Shown here: positions 16,496 through 25,259 of the stretch, in pieces
Position numbering within the stretch: the stretch's first letter is position 1
Layout: the number at the start of each line of letters is the position of its first letter
Origin: Winogradskya consettensis
Lineage (GTDB): Bacteria; Actinomycetota; Actinomycetes; Mycobacteriales; Micromonosporaceae
Reading direction: 5' to 3'
NCBI RefSeq assembly: GCF_018332715.1
Contig: NZ_BOQP01000036.1
Span: forward strand, 1 to 64,000
Length of the DNA stretch: 64,000 nucleotides
Notes under the pieces: generated by a model
Databases searched by the model: none
What the model saw: only the letters and a program-made list of their open reading frames with translations
Told to the model about the DNA's origin: nothing
Translations under genes and position numbers: made by a program

Positions 16496-16913
16496 TCATG
16501 AATGCTTCGAGCGGTCGGTGAAGCGCGGTGTCCGCCGCTCGCGGCTGCGACGACGCTTGCGATAGGTACGACCGGTGCGCAGCAGCGGCAAGTGACTACG
16601 CGTCAGACCGCCGCGGTCAGGTTGATTTAACGCCTGGTAGATCGTTTCCGCCATTAGCCGCAGCTCCGGCCGGGCAGGATGCTGCCACGGCGGGGTCCGC
16701 CAGATCTGCTCCGGGCTCCACCGTTGATCCAGCAACTCTGGACCAGGCTGCGCAACTCCGCGTTGGTTCGCAGCTTCGCCGGCTTCGGTCGTGAGCGGCG
16801 GCCAGCCGCACGCTGGTGGGCGGCGAAGGGATGGTAGTCGCCGGTCACCGGATCGAGCTGCTGGCCGGGTGCTCGTCGGCGATGGTGGTGCGCTCGTTCT
16901 CGGACAGGTAGCG
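16496..16913 (-). pseudogene. IS30-family transposase remnant
   Basis: Three consecutive pieces in three frames match IS30 transposases. The N-terminal RYLSENERTTIADE piece (16913-16848) is followed after a small deletion and frameshift by DPVTGDYHPFAAHQRA and KPAKLRTNAELRSLVQ (to about 16732). After another frameshift comes LLDQRWSPEQIW and ETIYQALNQPDRGGL, ending RFTDR (to 16496). The DDE catalytic part is missing, so the element cannot move itself. It lies directly against the C-terminal fragment of the broken PLP enzyme. Confidence 0.8.
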
Positions 16914-16929
16914 GGCCGGGACAGCCGGC

Positions 16930-17169
16930 TTCGGCGCAGTGGGTGGCGCACAGGTCAGCGACGACGCCGTTCTTGTCGACGAGACGTCCATCATCACCGG
17001 TATCCGGATGCTCTGGGAGCATGCTGGACTCGCTGTGGAACCTTCCGCGGCGTTGGGTGTGGCCGCGATGCTGGAGGGCCCCGGCCGCTTTGCCGGCCGG
17101 CACGTGGTCACCATTATCTGCGGCAGTGACACCGGCATGGACGCCCATCAACGCTGCCTCCGCCGATGA
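16930..17169 (+). pseudogene. PLP-dependent threonine dehydratase-like enzyme, C-terminal fragment
   Basis: The frame reads SDDAVLVDETSIITGIRMLWEHAGLAVEPSAALGVAAML and GRHVVTIICGSDTGMD, which is the end of the catalytic domain of fold-type II PLP enzymes (EPSAALG precedes the last strand with the ICGS/CGGN phosphate-side loop). It lines up in strand and order with the N-terminal fragment at 15406-15585. The fragment starts right after the IS30 remnant. It has no start signal of its own. Confidence 0.75.
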
Positions 17170-17171
17170 GG

Positions 17172-17597
17172 TCATGCGGGGGCGTCGTCGTACGTCGTCC
17201 GGTGGGCGAGGACGTCGTCCATGTGGTTCTCGGCCCAGCCCTTGATGCCGCGCACCAGCTGGAACAGCGACAGCCCGAGCTCGGTCAGCTCATACGAGAC
17301 GGTGACCGGCACGGTAGGCACCGCGGTGCGGGCGACAAGACCGTCACGTTCCAGAGCGCGCAGCGTCTGCGTGAGCATCTTCTGGCTGACCCCGGCCAGC
17401 AGCCGCGCCAGCTCGGAGTAACGCATCGGCTGCGGCTCACCGGCGCACCGCGGGCCGCTACCGAGCGCGGCCAGGATCAGCGTTACCCATTTGTCCGAGA
17501 TCCGGTCGAGCAGCTTGCGGCTCGGACACACTGCCAGGAACGCGTCGTATTCCGCTTTGGCCTGCGCTTTCTTCTCGGCTGCCGTCATCGTCGCCAT
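17172..17597 (-). CDS. HxlR-family transcriptional regulator
   Basis: The 141-residue protein has a Cys in the canonical N-terminal position (AVCPSRKLLDRISDKWVTLIL) and the winged HTH MRYSELARLLAGVSQKMLTQTLRALERDGLVAR. HxlR members with such a Cys often sense reactive electrophiles. It is divergent from the aldo/keto reductase at 17717, with inverted repeats in the gap, so that gene is the likely target. Its stop is three bases from the end of the PLP-enzyme fragment. Confidence 0.9.
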   Translation of the reverse strand: MATMTAAEKKAQAKAEYDAFLAVCPSRKLLDRISDKWVTLILAALGSGPRCAGEPQPMRYSELARLLAGVSQKMLTQTLRALERDGLVARTAVPTVPVTVSYELTELGLSLFQLVRGIKGWAENHMDDVLAHRTTYDDAPA

Positions 17598-17642
17598 CGA
17601 TCGCCTCCCGGAATCAAACCGTGGGTACCTTACGCACTCCCA

Positions 17643-17670
17643 GGTGCCTACTTCCCGTCAGGAAGTTACC
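17643..17670. promoter_or_regulatory. HxlR operator candidate
   Basis: GGT-N4-ACTTCC-CGTCA-GGAAGT-N-ACC forms an inverted repeat in the HxlR/aldo-keto reductase gap, 47 bases before the reductase start. Part of it (GGTGCCTAC) is also repeated directly as GGTACCTTAC about 18 bases to the left. Confidence 0.55.
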
Positions 17671-17716
17671 TAACGATAGTGAAGCAGGAACCCATCAGAG
17701 CGAAAGAGGTACGACA

Positions 17717-18574
17717 ATGTCCCTTCCCGGCGGCACCTGGACACTGGGCGATCTGAGCGTCACCCGCTTCGGCTACGGCGCGATGCAGCTCGCCGGCCCC
17801 TGGGTGATGGGCCCGCCCGCTGATCGCGACGGGGCGCTGGCCGTCCTGAAGGAGGCGGTCGCGCAAGGCATCACCCACATCGACACCAGCGACGCGTACG
17901 GTCCCCACGTCACCAACGAGCTCATCCGTGAGGCCCTGCACCCGTACCCGGAGTCGTTGCACGTCGTGACGAAGGTCGGCGCGAACCGTGATGAGAAGGG
18001 TGGCTGGCCCCCGGCGCGGGATCCGGAGAGTTTGCGCCGCTCCATCGAGAGCAACCTCAGGGGTCTGGGCCTGGAGACGCTCGACCTGGTCAACCTGCGG
18101 CTGGGCAACGCGCAGGGACCCCAGCCCGAATCGGTTGCCGAAGCGTTCGGGACGCTTGCCGACCTGCAGCGCGAGGGCCTGATCCGGCACCTGGGCGTCA
18201 GCAACGCGACGGTCGACCAGATCGCCGAGGCGCAGGCCATCGCGCCGATCGTGTGCGTGCAGAACATGTACAACCTGGCGTTCCGGCACGATGACGAGCT
18301 GATCGACAAGCTTGCCGCGCAGGGTGTCGCGTACGTTCCGTTCTTCCCGCTCGGCGGTTTCAGCCCGTTGCAGTCCGAGGCGTTGTCCGCGGTGGCGGCC
18401 CGGCTGGGCGCGACGGCGATGTCGGTCGCGCTGGCGTGGCTGTTGCAGCGTTCGCCGAACATTCTGCTGATCCCCGGCACGTCGTCCGTGGCGCACCTGC
18501 GGGAGAACATCGCCGGCGCGGGGCTGTCGCTGAGCGCCGACGATCTGGCGGAGCTGGACAAGATCGGCGACTGA
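17717..18574 (+). CDS. Aldo/keto reductase
   Basis: The product (285 aa) is a TIM-barrel NADPH-dependent reductase. It has GYGAMQLAG at strand 1, HIDTSDAYGPHVTNELI with the catalytic Asp and Tyr, and VVTKVG with the Lys. The usual catalytic His position reads NLRLGN, as in a subgroup of this family. LIPGTSS with HLRENI near the C terminus binds the 2'-phosphate of NADPH. ATG at 17717 was chosen because the family's N terminus starts there. The divergent HxlR gene likely controls it. Confidence 0.9.
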   Translation: MSLPGGTWTLGDLSVTRFGYGAMQLAGPWVMGPPADRDGALAVLKEAVAQGITHIDTSDAYGPHVTNELIREALHPYPESLHVVTKVGANRDEKGGWPPARDPESLRRSIESNLRGLGLETLDLVNLRLGNAQGPQPESVAEAFGTLADLQREGLIRHLGVSNATVDQIAEAQAIAPIVCVQNMYNLAFRHDDELIDKLAAQGVAYVPFFPLGGFSPLQSEALSAVAARLGATAMSVALAWLLQRSPNILLIPGTSSVAHLRENIAGAGLSLSADDLAELDKIGD

Positions 18575-18607
18575 CAAACCGTTGGACGGCGTACGGACAA
18601 TGGGCTG

Positions 18608-19375
18608 GTGACCGTACGCGAAGCAGCTGACCTGCTCCTGAAGGCCCGCAAGGTTGTCGTCTTCACCGGCGCGGGCGTCTCCGCGGAGAGCGGCATCCCC
18701 ACGTTCCGGGATGCCCTCACCGGGCTCTGGGCGCGGTTCGACGCGCAGGCGCTGGCGACCCCGGAGGCGTTCGAGGCGGATCCGGCGCTGGTCTACGGCT
18801 GGTACGAGTGGCGCCGCACCGTCGTGGGCCGCGCCCGCCCGAACGCCGCGCACACCGCGATCGCGAAGATCGAGGCGGCGATCCCGGGCACGGTGGTGGT
18901 CACGCAGAACGTCGACGCGCTGCACGAGCAGGCCGGGTCGGTGTCCCCGATCCACCTCCACGGCAGCCTGTACGCGCCACGCTGCTCGTCCTGCGCCGAG
19001 CCCGCGACGCCGCCGGACGGTCCCGGCGACGAGCCCGCAGACGGCCGGCGCCTGACACCGCCGGCATGCGAGCACTGCGGCGCGCCGGTGCGTCCGGGTG
19101 TGGTGTGGTTCGGGGAGGCTCTGCCGATGGACGCGCTGGAGGCGGCCGTCGCGGCGGCGGCCGACTGCGATCTGCTGATCACCGTCGGCACGTCGGGGGT
19201 GGTCTACCCGGCTGCCGAGATTCCGCAGGTCGCGGCGCGGTTCGGGGCGCCCGTCATACAGGTCAACCCGCTGCCGACGCCGCTGGACGACATCTGCACG
19301 GTCAACCTGCGCGGCCCGGCCGCCGAGGTGTTGCCGGAGCTGGTGCTCAGCCTGCCACCGACGGCTGCTCGGTGA
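18608..19375 (+). CDS. Sir2-family NAD-dependent protein deacylase
   Basis: The 255-residue protein carries all sirtuin motifs: GAGVSAESGIPTFR for NAD, TQNVD, catalytic His in HLHGS, zinc Cys pairs CSSC and CEHC, and GTSGVVYPA. Tyr66 and Arg69 in WYEWRR match the YxxR pair of class III sirtuins, which favours removal of succinyl and malonyl groups. GTG start at 18608, 31 bases after the reductase. The last 29 bases overlap the convergent XRE gene. Confidence 0.92.
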   Translation: MTVREAADLLLKARKVVVFTGAGVSAESGIPTFRDALTGLWARFDAQALATPEAFEADPALVYGWYEWRRTVVGRARPNAAHTAIAKIEAAIPGTVVVTQNVDALHEQAGSVSPIHLHGSLYAPRCSSCAEPATPPDGPGDEPADGRRLTPPACEHCGAPVRPGVVWFGEALPMDALEAAVAAAADCDLLITVGTSGVVYPAAEIPQVAARFGAPVIQVNPLPTPLDDICTVNLRGPAAEVLPELVLSLPPTAAR

Positions 19376-20204
19376 CCGACCAGCTCTCGAGCAGTTTCAG
19401 CGCGTCCGCCGACGGGGTGCCCGGCTCGGCGCTGTAGGCGATCAGGGTCAGGCCCTCGGGCAGCTCCATGGCCTCGAACGACAGGTCGAGGGTGCCGATC
19501 ACGGCGTGCCGCAGCCGCTTCACGCCATGGCTGTGCACATGCACGTCGTGCTCGGCCCACCAGGTGCGGAACTCGTCGCTGCGGGTGGAGAGCTCGCCGA
19601 TGAGGTTGGAGAGCTCCCGGTCGTACGGGTTCTTGCCGGCCTGGATGCGCAGCGCCCCGGCGCAGTCGCGGGCGATACGTTCCCAGTCGACCCAGAACTG
19701 GCGGGCGCGGGGGTCGAGGAACGCGGAGCGTGCGGTGTTCGGCACGCCGGTCGCAGCGGCCCAGACCTCGGCGTAGAGCGCCCTGCCCAGGGGGTTGGCG
19801 GCGAGCACGTCGAAGCGGTTGTTGCGTACGTAAGCGGGCGTACCCATCGATTCCAGAATGCGGATCACCCCGGGGCGTACGCCGGACTGCGCGGGCCGCC
19901 GCCGCACGCGCCCGGGTGTGGTGTTCGCGGTGCGGGCCAGGTCGAGCAGGTGGGCGTGCTCGGTCTCGTCGAGCTGCAGCGCGCGGGCGACGGCGTCGAG
20001 CACGCTGTCGGAGACGCCGCTGAGGTTGCCGCGCTCGAGGCGGGTGTAGTACTCGACGCTGACCCCGGCCAGCATCGCGACCTCGCCCCGGCGCAGCCCG
20101 GTCACCCTGCGGTTGGTGCCCCAGGCGGGCAGCCCGGCCCGCTCCGGGGTGAGCCGGGCACGGCGCGAGCTGAGAAACGTACGTGTCTCCGAGCGGTTGT
20201 CCAC
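19347..20204 (-). CDS. XRE-family regulator with MmyB-like ligand domain
   Basis: The N-terminal HTH contains VTGLRRGEVAMLAGVSVEYYTRLERGN, which is typical of the large actinobacterial XRE/MmyB group. The C-terminal half (about residues 100-285) has the MmyB-like pattern NNRFDVLAANPLGRALYAE, DPRARQFWVDWERIARDCAGALR and GVKRLRHAVIGTLDLSFE; in relatives this part binds fatty acid-like ligands. The gene is divergent from the solute-binding lipoprotein at 20291. Its own 3' end overlaps the sirtuin by 29 bases. Confidence 0.9.
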   Translation of the reverse strand: MDNRSETRTFLSSRRARLTPERAGLPAWGTNRRVTGLRRGEVAMLAGVSVEYYTRLERGNLSGVSDSVLDAVARALQLDETEHAHLLDLARTANTTPGRVRRRPAQSGVRPGVIRILESMGTPAYVRNNRFDVLAANPLGRALYAEVWAAATGVPNTARSAFLDPRARQFWVDWERIARDCAGALRIQAGKNPYDRELSNLIGELSTRSDEFRTWWAEHDVHVHSHGVKRLRHAVIGTLDLSFEAMELPEGLTLIAYSAEPGTPSADALKLLESWSVTEQPSVAG

Positions 20205-20290
20205 GTCCTCCAGCCTAAGCAGGCCCGCGGGCAGGTGAGAGGTTCTGGTGTTACCCCCCGGGGTACCGGAGTTTCGCTTAGGTTCGATGG

Positions 20291-21562
20291 GTGGTCAGTC
20301 GTCGGGCGCTGCTGCGTGCGGGCGCCGTGGTGCCGCTGGCCGGGCTGGGTGCCGCGTGCTCCGGCGAGCCGGCCGAGTCGAAGGCCTTCAGCGCGCTGTG
20401 GTGCTGGCCCGGTGGCCTGAGCGAGAAGGTCGTCGCGGACGCGGTCACCACGTACGCCTCCCGCACCGATCTGAGCCCCAGAATCTTCGACGGTGACTAT
20501 CTGTCCCAGATGTGGCCGCCGCTGGAGAAGGGCTCCGGGGTGCCGGCGATCGCCGGGATCAAGGGTGAGGACATCGCCTCGCTGCTGCCCCGCGCCGACC
20601 GGTTCGTCGATCTGAACAGCCTCGGCGCCCAGGACCTCGCCGACACGTACCTCGGCTGGAAGATGCAGCAGGGCAGCACCATCGACGGGCAGCAGATCGG
20701 CCTGCCCATCGACATCGGCCCGACCGCGATGTTCTACCGCTCCGACATCTTCGGCCGGGCGGGACTGCCGACGGAGCCGGATGCGGTGACCGCGCTCATG
20801 CCGACGTGGGACAAGTACCTGGATGCCGGGGAGAAGCTGCACAAGGCGCTGCCGGACGTGCACTGGCTGCGCAACGGCGCCGAGATCTTCTCCACGGCTA
20901 TCGGGCAGGCCCGGCAGCGCTTCGTCGACGAGAGCAACCACTTCGTCGGGGACCAGCAGCACGTACGCGACGCGTGGCAGATCGCCGTGGAACTGATCGA
21001 GCGGGGGCTGAGCGCCGGGATCTCGCCCGACGAGCACGACAAGTGGGCCGCGGCGCTGACCGCGGGGAAGCTTGCCACCGAGACCGGCGCGGCGTGGCAC
21101 TCGGCGGACATCGAGGAGGACGCGCCTGCCCAGATCGGGCTGTGGCGGGTGGCCGCTGGGCCGGCCGCCGGCGCCAACACCGGCGGTTCGTTCCTGGCGA
21201 TCCCGGCGGCGGGTGCCGACCACGAGCTGTCGTTCGAGATCATCAAGTGGCTGCTGTCGGTGGACAACCAGGCCCGCAATTTCACCGACGCGGCGCTGTT
21301 CCCGGCCGCGCCGGCGGCGTACACGATGCCTGCCCTGACCGAACCGGACCCCTATTTCGGCGGGCAGGTGACGGTCGGGGTGTTCGGGGCGTCGGCCGAG
21401 AAGCTGCAACGCGCCTACGAGGCTCCCTCCGACGCGGGCATCGAGAAGCTGTATCTGAAGGAACTCGACGCGGTGGAGAAGGGCAGCCGGACCGGCGACC
21501 AGGGCTGGGCGGCAGCGGTGACCGCCGCCCGCACATACGCAGCCTCACAAGGCGTCAACTAG
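20291..21562 (+). CDS. Extracellular solute-binding lipoprotein
   Basis: The 423-residue product starts with SRRALLRAG, a twin-arginine-like signal, followed by a hydrophobic stretch and lipobox LGAAC with Cys23, so it should be lipid-anchored outside. The body has solute-binding features of sugar-type ABC receptors (DRFVDLNSL, LPIDIGPTAMFYRSDIFGRAGLP, LTAGKLATETG, LAIPAAGADHELSFEIIKWL). No permease genes follow, unlike typical ABC loci. Instead a GGDEF-EAL gene comes 76 bases downstream on the same strand, so it may act as a sensor input. GTG start. Confidence 0.85.
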   Translation: MVSRRALLRAGAVVPLAGLGAACSGEPAESKAFSALWCWPGGLSEKVVADAVTTYASRTDLSPRIFDGDYLSQMWPPLEKGSGVPAIAGIKGEDIASLLPRADRFVDLNSLGAQDLADTYLGWKMQQGSTIDGQQIGLPIDIGPTAMFYRSDIFGRAGLPTEPDAVTALMPTWDKYLDAGEKLHKALPDVHWLRNGAEIFSTAIGQARQRFVDESNHFVGDQQHVRDAWQIAVELIERGLSAGISPDEHDKWAAALTAGKLATETGAAWHSADIEEDAPAQIGLWRVAAGPAAGANTGGSFLAIPAAGADHELSFEIIKWLLSVDNQARNFTDAALFPAAPAAYTMPALTEPDPYFGGQVTVGVFGASAEKLQRAYEAPSDAGIEKLYLKELDAVEKGSRTGDQGWAAAVTAARTYAASQGVN

Positions 21563-21638
21563 CAACTACCTTGAGTAATTCTCAGACCGGGCTGCCCCGA
21601 ACCGATCAACCACCAGGAGGAGAGAGTCGGGAGAGCAG

Positions 21639-23612
21639 ATGTCGTTGCAGTGGATGAAACGCCGGGCCGTCGCCCGCTGCGCCATCGCTGCTCTGCTGCT
21701 GGGCCTCGCCCTGCTCGCCGGGCTCGCCGTGCTGAGCAACCAGAGCGCCGCCCGCACCGCCACGACCGTCGCCGAACGCCAGCTGGTCAGCCAGCACTGG
21801 GGCAGCGCCAACCTGCACATCGGCGACGAGTACGACGTGCTCACCGACTACCTGCAGGTCGAGAGCGAATCCAACCAGATGCGGCTGACCGCGGTCATCG
21901 GCTCCGCGGCGGGTGACCTGCGCTGGCTCTACGCCCACGGCGGCAGCACCGACTCGCCCCGCGCGCAGGCGTTGCAGAACACCTACGACGGCTACAGCTA
22001 CACCCTGCGCAACCTCGTCAGCTCTGATCGGACGATCTACAGCGCCCCGGTGGAGGCGGACCTGGCCCAGGCCGCCAAGAGCGCCACCACGCTGCGCAAA
22101 CTCGCCGCCGAGAACGTCACGCGCAACGACCGCGAGATCAGCGAGGTGCTGGCGGCCAGCAAAACGGACGGCCGGCGCCTGCTGCACGCCGTCGAGGTCA
22201 TCATCGCCGTCGACCTCGTCCTCGTCCTGGCCTGCGCATTCGTGCTGCTCACCTATCAGAACAGCACCGAACGGCAGGCCGCCGAGAACCGCTACCGCGC
22301 CTCGCACGACGGGCTGACCGGCATCGCCAACCGCGAACTGCTCACCGAACGCGTCCAGGCGGAGATCACCGTCGCCGACCGTACCGGTGAGGGCGTCGGC
22401 TTCTTCCTGCTCGACCTCAACCGCTTCAAGGAGGTCAACGACACCCTCGGGCACCACGCCGGGGACCTGCTGCTGCAGGAGGTCGCCCGCCGGCTCGCCG
22501 CGTCCGTACGCAAGGAGAGCCTGGTCGCCCGGCTCGGCGGCGACGAATTCGCCGTCCTGCTGCCCGGTGTCGCCTCCGCCGAGGACCTGGTCGCGATCGG
22601 TGACCGGGTGCTGGCCGGCCTCAACGGCGTCGCCGACCTCGACGGCGTCTCGGTGGACGTCAGCGCCAGCCTCGGCGCCGCGCTCTACCCGCACTCCAGC
22701 ACCACCGCGGCGTCGCTGCTGCAGCACGCCGACGTCGCCATGTACGCGGCCAAACGCGGCCACCTCGGCATCAGCTACTACGACCCGGAAGCCGACGAGC
22801 ACAGCTTCGAACGGCTCTCCGTCGTCGGGGAGCTGCGCCACGCCATCGAAGTCGGCGAGCTGGAGCTCTACTACCAGCCCAAGGTACGGATGTCCGACGG
22901 CCGGCTCTGCGGCGCGGAGTCCCTGGTCCGTTGGCGCCACCCCACCCGCGGCCTGCTCACCCCGGACAAGTTCATCCCCGCCGCCGAGCAGAGCGGGCTG
23001 ATGAACCCGCTCACCGACGCCGTCCTGACCGCCGCCCTCGACCAGCAGACAAGGTGGCGTGCGGACGGGCTGACGCTGCCGATCGCCGTCAACGTCGGCG
23101 CGGCCTGCCTGCTCGACCTGGGCCTGCCCGCCCGCGTCGCCCGGCTGCTGGACCGTTTCGGGGCCGACGCCGCCGACCTGACCATCGAGATCACCGAAAG
23201 CGCCATGATCGCCGACCCCGCCCGGGCCACTGCGGTCCTGAGCGAGCTGCGCGCGCTCGGCATCAAACTGTCGATCGACGACTTCGGCACCGGCTACTCG
23301 TCGATGAGCTATCTGCAGACCATGCCGCTGGACGAGCTGAAGATCGACCGGCAGTTCACCACCAAACTCACCACCACCCCGAGCGGCCGCGCCATCATCG
23401 GCGCGATCATCGAACTCGCCCACGCCCTGGAACTCGACGTCGTGGTCGAGGGCGTCGAGGACCAGGAGACGTACGCGATCGCACAGGAACTCGGCTGCGA
23501 GATCGCCCAGGGCTACCTGCTCTCCCGCCCGCTACCCGCCGACGACTTCCGCACCTGGGCCACAGACCACGGCGCCGACGCGTACATGGGTAGCCAGGTC
23601 ACCGCCGCCTGA
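21639..23612 (+). CDS. Bifunctional GGDEF-EAL membrane protein (c-di-GMP turnover)
   Basis: The product (657 aa) has a membrane helix near residues 12-32, an extracytoplasmic helical sensor of about 150 residues, a second helix near 185-205, then GGDEF and EAL domains. The diguanylate cyclase active site is intact (GGDEF around residue 301). The phosphodiesterase signature reads ESL instead of EAL (around residue 428), but DDFGTGYSS and EGVED are kept. It can in principle make and hydrolyse c-di-GMP. AGGAGG precedes the ATG at normal distance. Confidence 0.93.
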   Translation: MSLQWMKRRAVARCAIAALLLGLALLAGLAVLSNQSAARTATTVAERQLVSQHWGSANLHIGDEYDVLTDYLQVESESNQMRLTAVIGSAAGDLRWLYAHGGSTDSPRAQALQNTYDGYSYTLRNLVSSDRTIYSAPVEADLAQAAKSATTLRKLAAENVTRNDREISEVLAASKTDGRRLLHAVEVIIAVDLVLVLACAFVLLTYQNSTERQAAENRYRASHDGLTGIANRELLTERVQAEITVADRTGEGVGFFLLDLNRFKEVNDTLGHHAGDLLLQEVARRLAASVRKESLVARLGGDEFAVLLPGVASAEDLVAIGDRVLAGLNGVADLDGVSVDVSASLGAALYPHSSTTAASLLQHADVAMYAAKRGHLGISYYDPEADEHSFERLSVVGELRHAIEVGELELYYQPKVRMSDGRLCGAESLVRWRHPTRGLLTPDKFIPAAEQSGLMNPLTDAVLTAALDQQTRWRADGLTLPIAVNVGAACLLDLGLPARVARLLDRFGADAADLTIEITESAMIADPARATAVLSELRALGIKLSIDDFGTGYSSMSYLQTMPLDELKIDRQFTTKLTTTPSGRAIIGAIIELAHALELDVVVEGVEDQETYAIAQELGCEIAQGYLLSRPLPADDFRTWATDHGADAYMGSQVTAA

Positions 23613-23686
23613 CCCCGTACGCGGCCGCACCCCCTCGACCGGGCGCGGTATCGTTCGCGCAGTTTCGGCAGCGTGTTGGGGGTGCC

Positions 23687-24352
23687 ATGAGCGAGGTGCG
23701 AACAGACCGGGCCGGGCACACCCGCGAGCAGATCCTGACCGCAGCCGAGCGCCTCTTCGCCGAACAGGGCCTCTTCACCGTCTCCAACCGCCAGGTCAGC
23801 GAGGCCGCCGGCCAGGGCAACAACGCCGCCGTCGGCTACCACTTCGGCACGAAGACCGACCTGATCGGCGCCATCGTCCGCCGCCACCTCGAACCGGTGG
23901 AACAACTCCGCCGCCAGCTCGCCTTCCGCTACGACGGCAGCCAGAACCCCCGCGACTGGGTCACCTGCCTGGTCCAGCCCATCACCGACCACCTGGCCAC
24001 CCTCGGCCACCCCTCCTGGTACGCCCGCTTCGCCGCCCAGGTCATGACCGACCCCCAGCACCGAGCGGTCATCGTCGACCAGGCCCTCAGCACCCCCACC
24101 ATCACCACGGTCGTGGACAACCTCTTCCACTGCCTGCCCGGCCTGCCCGAGGACGCCCGCGCCACCCGGATGCCCATGCTGCGCAACCTGCTCGTCCACA
24201 CCTGCGCGGAACAGGAACGCCTTCTCGCCGATCAAGCCGACGGAAACGACGTAGGCGACGGCCCCGGCGATCCGGTCGCGGTCTGGACCTCCACTGCGAA
24301 CGCCCTGACCGACGCCCTGACCGGCATACTCCTCGCCCCGGTCACCCGCTGA
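23687..24352 (+). CDS. TetR-family transcriptional regulator
   Basis: The N-terminal HTH reads TREQILTAAERLFAEQGLFTVSNRQVSEAAGQGNNAAVGYHFGTK, a well-known variant in which the recognition helix ends in AVGYHF. The ligand domain follows, with WYARFAAQVMTDP as in a TetR subgroup often found next to lipid or monooxygenase genes. The neighbours do not suggest a target here. The ATG has GGGGGT a few bases upstream. Confidence 0.9.
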   Translation: MSEVRTDRAGHTREQILTAAERLFAEQGLFTVSNRQVSEAAGQGNNAAVGYHFGTKTDLIGAIVRRHLEPVEQLRRQLAFRYDGSQNPRDWVTCLVQPITDHLATLGHPSWYARFAAQVMTDPQHRAVIVDQALSTPTITTVVDNLFHCLPGLPEDARATRMPMLRNLLVHTCAEQERLLADQADGNDVGDGPGDPVAVWTSTANALTDALTGILLAPVTR

Positions 24353-24435
24353 GCTGGGCTGCGGGCGGCGCTGACCCAGCCCGCACTTCGTGAGGGTCGC
24401 GAGAGGGGGAAAGCGCGTCATGCACGTCGATTCGG

Positions 24436-25071
24436 TCAGGCAGGTGTCATCGGTTGCGAGCGCGGGCGCCATTCGCCGGCCAGGCGCAGACCACCGATCC
24501 CCGCAAGAAGATCGTGCGGATAGTGCACACCCAGGCGGCGCCAGAAATCGAAGAGCACGTCGGGGTCCGCGATCTCGCTCTGATCATTGGGAAACGCCTT
24601 CCCCACCGGCGACACGTCGTCCTCGTCCTCGTCCTCGACAACGCGGACGAAGTATGGGGAAATCTGCTCGATCGGCCGTCCGACCTCCGCTGCGACCAGA
24701 TCCGGACGACCCGCGAAGCGTTCGATCTCAGCGGGGTCGTCGGTGAAGTAGTCCGGCACGGAGCAGAACTGGTCCAGAATCTTTCCGTCGCGCACGAGCC
24801 TGTGGTTCCAGAGATCGCCGTCGTAGACGTCGATGTCGCTGGCAAGGCAGTGCAGGTCGGCCGCGATCGCCTGGGCCAGGGCCGTGGCGCTGAACCAGTT
24901 CGGCCACAACACCACCGTCCAGCCGTCCACCGGGCGGAAGACCTGCAGCGCTTCGTTCTCCGGCGTCGCTGGACCGATCCGTTCAACCGAACAACCCCGG
25001 CCGATGAAGAACCTCTCGGCAGCTGCCAGAACGCCGTCGGCATCCTGCGTCCGGAAGGCCGAGACCGCCAT
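24436..25071 (-). CDS. Hypothetical protein
   Basis: The 211-residue acidic soluble protein has a short ferredoxin-like beginning (TQDADGVLAAAERFFIGRG), several Trp-rich strands (GWTVVLWPNWFSATALAQAIAADL) and a middle with SDIDVYDGDLWNHRLVRDGKILDQFCSVPDYF. The acidic EDEDEDD run near residue 145 is notable. Similar proteins in actinobacteria have no known function. I chose ATG at 25071 because GGTGGA precedes it; ATG at 25083 is also possible. Confidence 0.65.
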   Translation of the reverse strand: MAVSAFRTQDADGVLAAAERFFIGRGCSVERIGPATPENEALQVFRPVDGWTVVLWPNWFSATALAQAIAADLHCLASDIDVYDGDLWNHRLVRDGKILDQFCSVPDYFTDDPAEIERFAGRPDLVAAEVGRPIEQISPYFVRVVEDEDEDDVSPVGKAFPNDQSEIADPDVLFDFWRRLGVHYPHDLLAGIGGLRLAGEWRPRSQPMTPA

Positions 25072-25259
25072 AAATCCACCCATAACCGAACTCTAGCCCG
25101 ATCTGCCCGCGACGCCTTACGACTGGGCAGTGCGCACAGCCGGGAACCTCCGGACGGGCCGCCTGCTGACGTGCGATGGCATCGGCATGCTCGCCCGGGT
25201 CACCCGTTGAGTCTCCTTCTGCGTTCGATGTGCGCGCCAGGCGGCGCTAACGTCGGCGT

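Noticed and set aside
16654..17175. 173-codon - strand hypothetical protein
   Set aside because: Only its second half matches IS30 transposases; the first half is antisense to the PLP-enzyme fragment. It is part of the remnant, not a gene.
21606..23423. 605-codon - strand frame
   Set aside because: It is the shadow of the GGDEF-EAL gene on the + strand, with Gly/Val/Asp-rich composition and no start signal.
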